Assembly (NCBI GenBank): GCA_004555145.1 | Contig: SFJB01000085.1 | Coordinates: 1 to 8,808 of the forward strand | From: Bacteroidales bacterium | Lineage (GTDB): Bacteria; Bacteroidota; Bacteroidia; Bacteroidales; UBA932 | Length of the DNA: 8,808 bases | Direction of reading: 5' to 3' | Shown: positions 6,361 to 8,808 of the stretch, one piece after another | How the letters are laid out: the number at the start of each line of letters is the position of its first letter | How positions within the stretch are numbered: position 1 is the first letter of the stretch | The notes under the pieces: generated by a model | Databases searched by the model: none | What the model was told of the DNA's origin: nothing | What the model saw: the letters and a program-made list of their open reading frames with translations, nothing else | Made by a program: the position numbers and the translations under genes

Positions 6361-7515
6361 TTATACGTCAAATGCAAACAACTCCTTTGAAAGGATAGGA
6401 TTTGCATAGATGCCAAGGAAAATGTCACGAAGCTCGCGACGGTCCAGCTCAGGCTCGACCATATCGAGCTTCTTTTCCATATAGTCCACGAACGCAGCCT
6501 TCTCCTCGGCGCTGTAGCGGTCCATGAAACGGCGGGTACGGTTGCGCAGGTCGTAGGCGATATAAGAATTCTTCCATATCTTGTAACCGTCGATGATACG
6601 CATATCTATGGCGTGGCGTATGGCCTGGTAACGGTCGTTCTTGTCGCAGATCGCTGCGGCTGCGAGCTCCTCCGGAGCCAGCGGCTTGCCTATGTTCAGG
6701 TGTATGTTGCCCTTCTGCTGGGTAATGCCGGTGATGATGCTGATGAAGTCCTCGTTCGGTGCCTTTACGTACTTCTGCTGACGGGAAATGAGCAGTTCCC
6801 TCGCCTTGGCGATGTCGCAAGGCTCATATTCGTAGGAAATGCTGGCAGGAATGATATTGAGTTCCTGGAAATTGGTCTTGAAATCTGCCTGGCCGCTCAT
6901 ATCGAGCATCTTCAGCAGGCCCTGTTCCGTAATGTCGAGACCGTTCTTGGTGCGTCCCTGACGCTGTGCAAGCCAGATGGAGCTCTCGCCGCTCGTAATC
7001 TTCAGACGTATGTAGCGGGAAAGGAGCTGGGAGGAGATATAGAGTTCACGGGCCGATATGCCGCGGACCACCTTGATCATCCTGTTTGAGCGTATCAGCG
7101 CCTCGATGAAGCTGTTGGTCAGAAGATTGCTGCCTACGCATATCTCGGTGAGCGGAAGTCCGTTGCGGAAAAGCACGGTCTGCACTATGGCCGGATCGAG
7201 GATGATGTCTCTGTGGTTCGACATTATGAGGAATTTTCCCGGGGCGTCAATGATGTTGGAGATGCCATCGTAAGAGAAAGTGTGGGCCGTGGTGGCCAGC
7301 ACCCTCTCCACCATTTTCTGCATTACCAGTATCTGGAACTCATCTATGCTGTGGAGACCTTTCAGAAGACTGCCCAGATAGCTGGAGTCTTCATCGGGGA
7401 AGATGAATTTGGAAGCCTGGGCCACATATTTGTGATCGGCTATCCCTTTGAGAGCAGTACACGCTTCATCGTCGTTATATGGACTGATGCTCTCGAATTC
7501 AGACATATCTACCAT
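6361..7515 (-). CDS. PlsB/PlsC-type acyltransferase, Bacteroidetes HRD-motif subfamily
   Basis: This 384-residue protein belongs to the glycerolipid acyltransferase superfamily and is probably a peripheral membrane enzyme that moves an acyl group to a lipid precursor. Block I is SNHRDIILD (99-107), with His101 and Asp107 as the likely catalytic pair. Block III-like sequence is LAQRQGRTKNG (183-193), and block IV-like sequence is IIPASISYEYEP (221-232). The His-Asp spacing is H-x5-D here, not the classical H-x4-D. No strong transmembrane helix is seen. ATG 7515 is chosen because it follows an exact -7 promoter box by 22 nt and because the longer open frame would run into queA; ATG 7506 is three codons on and also possible. 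Orthologues are usually labelled 1-acyl-glycerol-3-phosphate acyltransferase, but the acyl acceptor is not shown by sequence. It lies downstream of queA and converges on the PLP enzyme gene. Confidence 0.8.
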   Translation of the reverse strand: MVDMSEFESISPYNDDEACTALKGIADHKYVAQASKFIFPDEDSSYLGSLLKGLHSIDEFQILVMQKMVERVLATTAHTFSYDGISNIIDAPGKFLIMSNHRDIILDPAIVQTVLFRNGLPLTEICVGSNLLTNSFIEALIRSNRMIKVVRGISARELYISSQLLSRYIRLKITSGESSIWLAQRQGRTKNGLDITEQGLLKMLDMSGQADFKTNFQELNIIPASISYEYEPCDIAKARELLISRQQKYVKAPNEDFISIITGITQQKGNIHLNIGKPLAPEELAAAAICDKNDRYQAIRHAIDMRIIDGYKIWKNSYIAYDLRNRTRRFMDRYSAEEKAAFVDYMEKKLDMVEPELDRRELRDIFLGIYANPILSKELFAFDV

Positions 7516-7537
7516 AATAGTATTAGTTGGGTTTGCA

Positions 7538-7545
7538 CAAATATA
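7538..7545 (-). promoter_or_regulatory. Bacteroidetes -7 promoter element TATATTTG for the acyltransferase gene
   Basis: On the minus strand TATATTTG is an exact match to TAnnTTTG and lies in the 49-nt gap between queA and the acyltransferase gene. Transcription would start near 7532, giving a 5' leader of about 17 nt to ATG 7515. No clear TTG -33 element is visible at the usual distance, where the sequence runs into the end of queA. The leader is A-rich and has no Shine-Dalgarno site. Confidence 0.6.
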
Positions 7546-7564
7546 GTAATTTTCTTTTGAAGCG

Positions 7565-8776
7565 TCATTCGGCCCGGAACAGCAGCGAACTGTCTCCATA
7601 ACTGAGGAAACGGAAGGAGTGCGCGAGCGCATATTCATAGATAGGCTTCCATTCTCCTCCGATGAAGGCGGAAATCAGCAGCAGCAGAGTGCTCTGAGGC
7701 TGATGGAAATTGGTCACCAGCACATCCACGACGCGGAAACGGAAGCCGGGAACTATGATGATGCGGGTGCCGACCCTGAGGGAAGTCTCCCCGCGGGCCT
7801 TCAGATAGTCTATTATCGCGTCCAGACTCTCCTCGAGACTGTAGTCATATTCCCTGGCGTATGGAGCCCACTGGTCCACGTCCTTAGCTTCGCCTTCCTC
7901 GATGATCCCGACTCCGACATAATAAAGGGATTCCAGGGTCCTGACCGAAGTGGTGCCTACGGCAATGACCTGATGTCCCCCGTGACGCAGTTTCATAAGG
8001 AAGTCCAGACTGACGCTGAACGGCTCCCTGTGCATCTTGTGCTCTGCGACATTGTCCGACTTGACGGGCAGGAAGGTTCCGGCGCCTACGTGGAGGCATA
8101 CGGTTTCCGTGTCTATGCCCCTGTTTCTGATCGCTTCGAGCACCGCGTCGGTAAAGTGCAGGCCGGCGGTAGGGGCGGCTACGGAGCCCCTGTACTTCGC
8201 ATACAGAGTCTGGTAGCGTTCGCTGTCTATGCTTTCCGTATCACGGTTCAGATATGGAGGGATAGGGATGCGTCCACAGGCCTCCAGAACGGCCGAAAAA
8301 GCGGCTCCATTGTCCCAGCTGAAGCGTACTATAGAAGTCTCACCCTGCCTTTCTACCAGCTCTGCCCTGAGATTCATAAGGGAAACAGCCTCATCAGCGT
8401 CAGGATTGTCGAGACGAAGCACGTCCCCCTTCCATTTCTTCACATTTCCGACTATGCATTTCCATTCGCACTGTCCGGTCGAGGCGAAATTCACATTGTA
8501 TTCCACCGGCAGATGGGGTTCCAGGCAGAAAACCTCGATCGAGGCCCCGCTTTCCCTGCGGAAATGCAACCTGGCCGGCACCACCTTGGTGTCATTGAAG
8601 ACCATTATGGCGTTGTCGGGAAGCAGTCCCGGAAGATCTCTGAATATATGTTCAGTGATGCAGGAATCGCGGAATTCCAGCAATTTGGACTGATCCCGCT
8701 CCTCGAGCGGATATTTCGCAATCCTGGAATCAGGAAGCTCGTAGTTGTAATCCTTGATGTTTATATCGACAGACAT
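7565..8776 (-). CDS. queA: S-adenosylmethionine:tRNA ribosyltransferase-isomerase QueA
   Basis: This 403-residue cytoplasmic enzyme transfers and isomerises the ribosyl group of SAM onto preQ1 in tRNA, giving epoxyqueuosine. Characteristic blocks are all present: YPLEERDQSKLL (22-33), VFNDTKVVPARL (59-70), SVAAPTAGLHFT (198-209), HVGAGTFLPVK (229-239), VGTTSVRTLES (273-283) and the C-terminal TNFHQPQSTLLLL (355-367) and LSYGD (391-395). It is about 45 residues longer than the E. coli enzyme, mainly because of an insert at roughly 285-335 (between VRTLES and the IVPGFRF block), which I recall as usual for Bacteroidetes QueA. ATG 8776 has an AGGAG site 8 nt upstream. The first 32 nt of leader are in the window, and the rest of the promoter is outside. 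The acyltransferase gene follows after 49 nt. Confidence 0.96.
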   Translation of the reverse strand: MSVDINIKDYNYELPDSRIAKYPLEERDQSKLLEFRDSCITEHIFRDLPGLLPDNAIMVFNDTKVVPARLHFRRESGASIEVFCLEPHLPVEYNVNFASTGQCEWKCIVGNVKKWKGDVLRLDNPDADEAVSLMNLRAELVERQGETSIVRFSWDNGAAFSAVLEACGRIPIPPYLNRDTESIDSERYQTLYAKYRGSVAAPTAGLHFTDAVLEAIRNRGIDTETVCLHVGAGTFLPVKSDNVAEHKMHREPFSVSLDFLMKLRHGGHQVIAVGTTSVRTLESLYYVGVGIIEEGEAKDVDQWAPYAREYDYSLEESLDAIIDYLKARGETSLRVGTRIIIVPGFRFRVVDVLVTNFHQPQSTLLLLISAFIGGEWKPIYEYALAHSFRFLSYGDSSLLFRAE

Positions 8777-8784
8777 CTGTAAAT

Positions 8785-8789
8785 CTCCT
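8785..8789 (-). promoter_or_regulatory. Shine-Dalgarno site AGGAG of queA
   Basis: On the minus strand AGGAG ends 8 nt before ATG 8776, a canonical spacing. It confirms the start and is the only strong Shine-Dalgarno site in the window; the other genes have A-rich or unremarkable leaders, as is common in Bacteroidetes. Confidence 0.6.
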
Positions 8790-8798
8790 AATAATAAT

Positions 8799-8808
8799 GC
8801 GCGAATTT
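8799..8808 (-). promoter_or_regulatory. Candidate -7 region of queA, cut by the window edge
   Basis: The minus strand reads AAATTCGCGC, identical to 3970-3979 ahead of the exchanger gene. If the base just outside the window is T, the box becomes TAAATTCG, one mismatch from TAnnTTTG, and transcription would start about 19 nt before the queA ATG. The edge prevents confirmation. Confidence 0.3.

Noticed and set aside
7516..7638. N-terminal extension of the acyltransferase to an ATG at 7638
   Set aside because: The extra 41 codons overlap the end of queA and cross the -7 promoter box, and their sequence is not protein-like for the family. ATG 7515 is preferred.
7619..8782. Open frame of 387 codons on the plus strand opposite queA
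   Set aside because: QueA is fully conserved on the other strand. The antisense product has no domain signature and arises from codon bias.
1..8808. Search for CRISPR arrays, insertion sequences, tRNAs, attachment sites and defence or toxin-antitoxin genes
   Set aside because: Genes are packed with gaps under 60 nt. I saw no regularly spaced repeats, terminal inverted repeats, transposase, integrase or cloverleaf structure.

Overview
The window reads as ordinary chromosomal sequence from a member of the Bacteroidota, most likely the order Bacteroidales. Three things suggest this: the subfamilies encoded (a Bacteroidetes-type QueA of about 400 residues, a Bacteroidetes-type HRD-motif acyltransferase, and a cysteate-synthase-like PLP enzyme), mostly A-rich leaders without a Shine-Dalgarno site, and an exact TAnnTTTG-type -7 promoter element. 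I cannot resolve the genus. The base composition is moderately GC-rich, and the presence of a cysteate synthase relative would fit Alistipes-like or related lineages.

Layout. Five genes lie on the + strand and two on the - strand, meeting tail to tail at about 6347-6360. From the left: the 3' part of an A-type flavodiiron protein (1-816, 5' end outside the window); a Na+/phosphate-cotransporter-family gene (869-2495) that is broken by a frame change, probably with loss of a short segment near 1804-1809; rlmD, a 23S rRNA m5U methyltransferase (2529-3971); a Ca2+/Na+ exchanger of the CaCA family (3984-5003); and a threonine-synthase-fold PLP enzyme that looks like cysteate synthase (5060-6346). 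On the - strand, queA (8776-7565), for queuosine synthesis, is followed by an acyltransferase gene (7515-6361) that has its own promoter in the 49-nt gap.

How the genes relate. This is not a dedicated multi-gene system. Spacings are short (33 nt before rlmD, 12 nt before the exchanger), so the middle + strand genes could be co-transcribed, but their functions (O2/NO detoxification, phosphate and cation transport, rRNA and tRNA modification, amino-acid/lipid metabolism) do not form one pathway. The most informative points are the broken transporter, its altered QSSS motif, and the cysteate-synthase-like enzyme, which may point to sulfonolipid production. I found no tRNA or rRNA genes, CRISPR array, insertion sequence, phage gene or toxin-antitoxin pair. 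There is no gene-free stretch longer than 60 nt.
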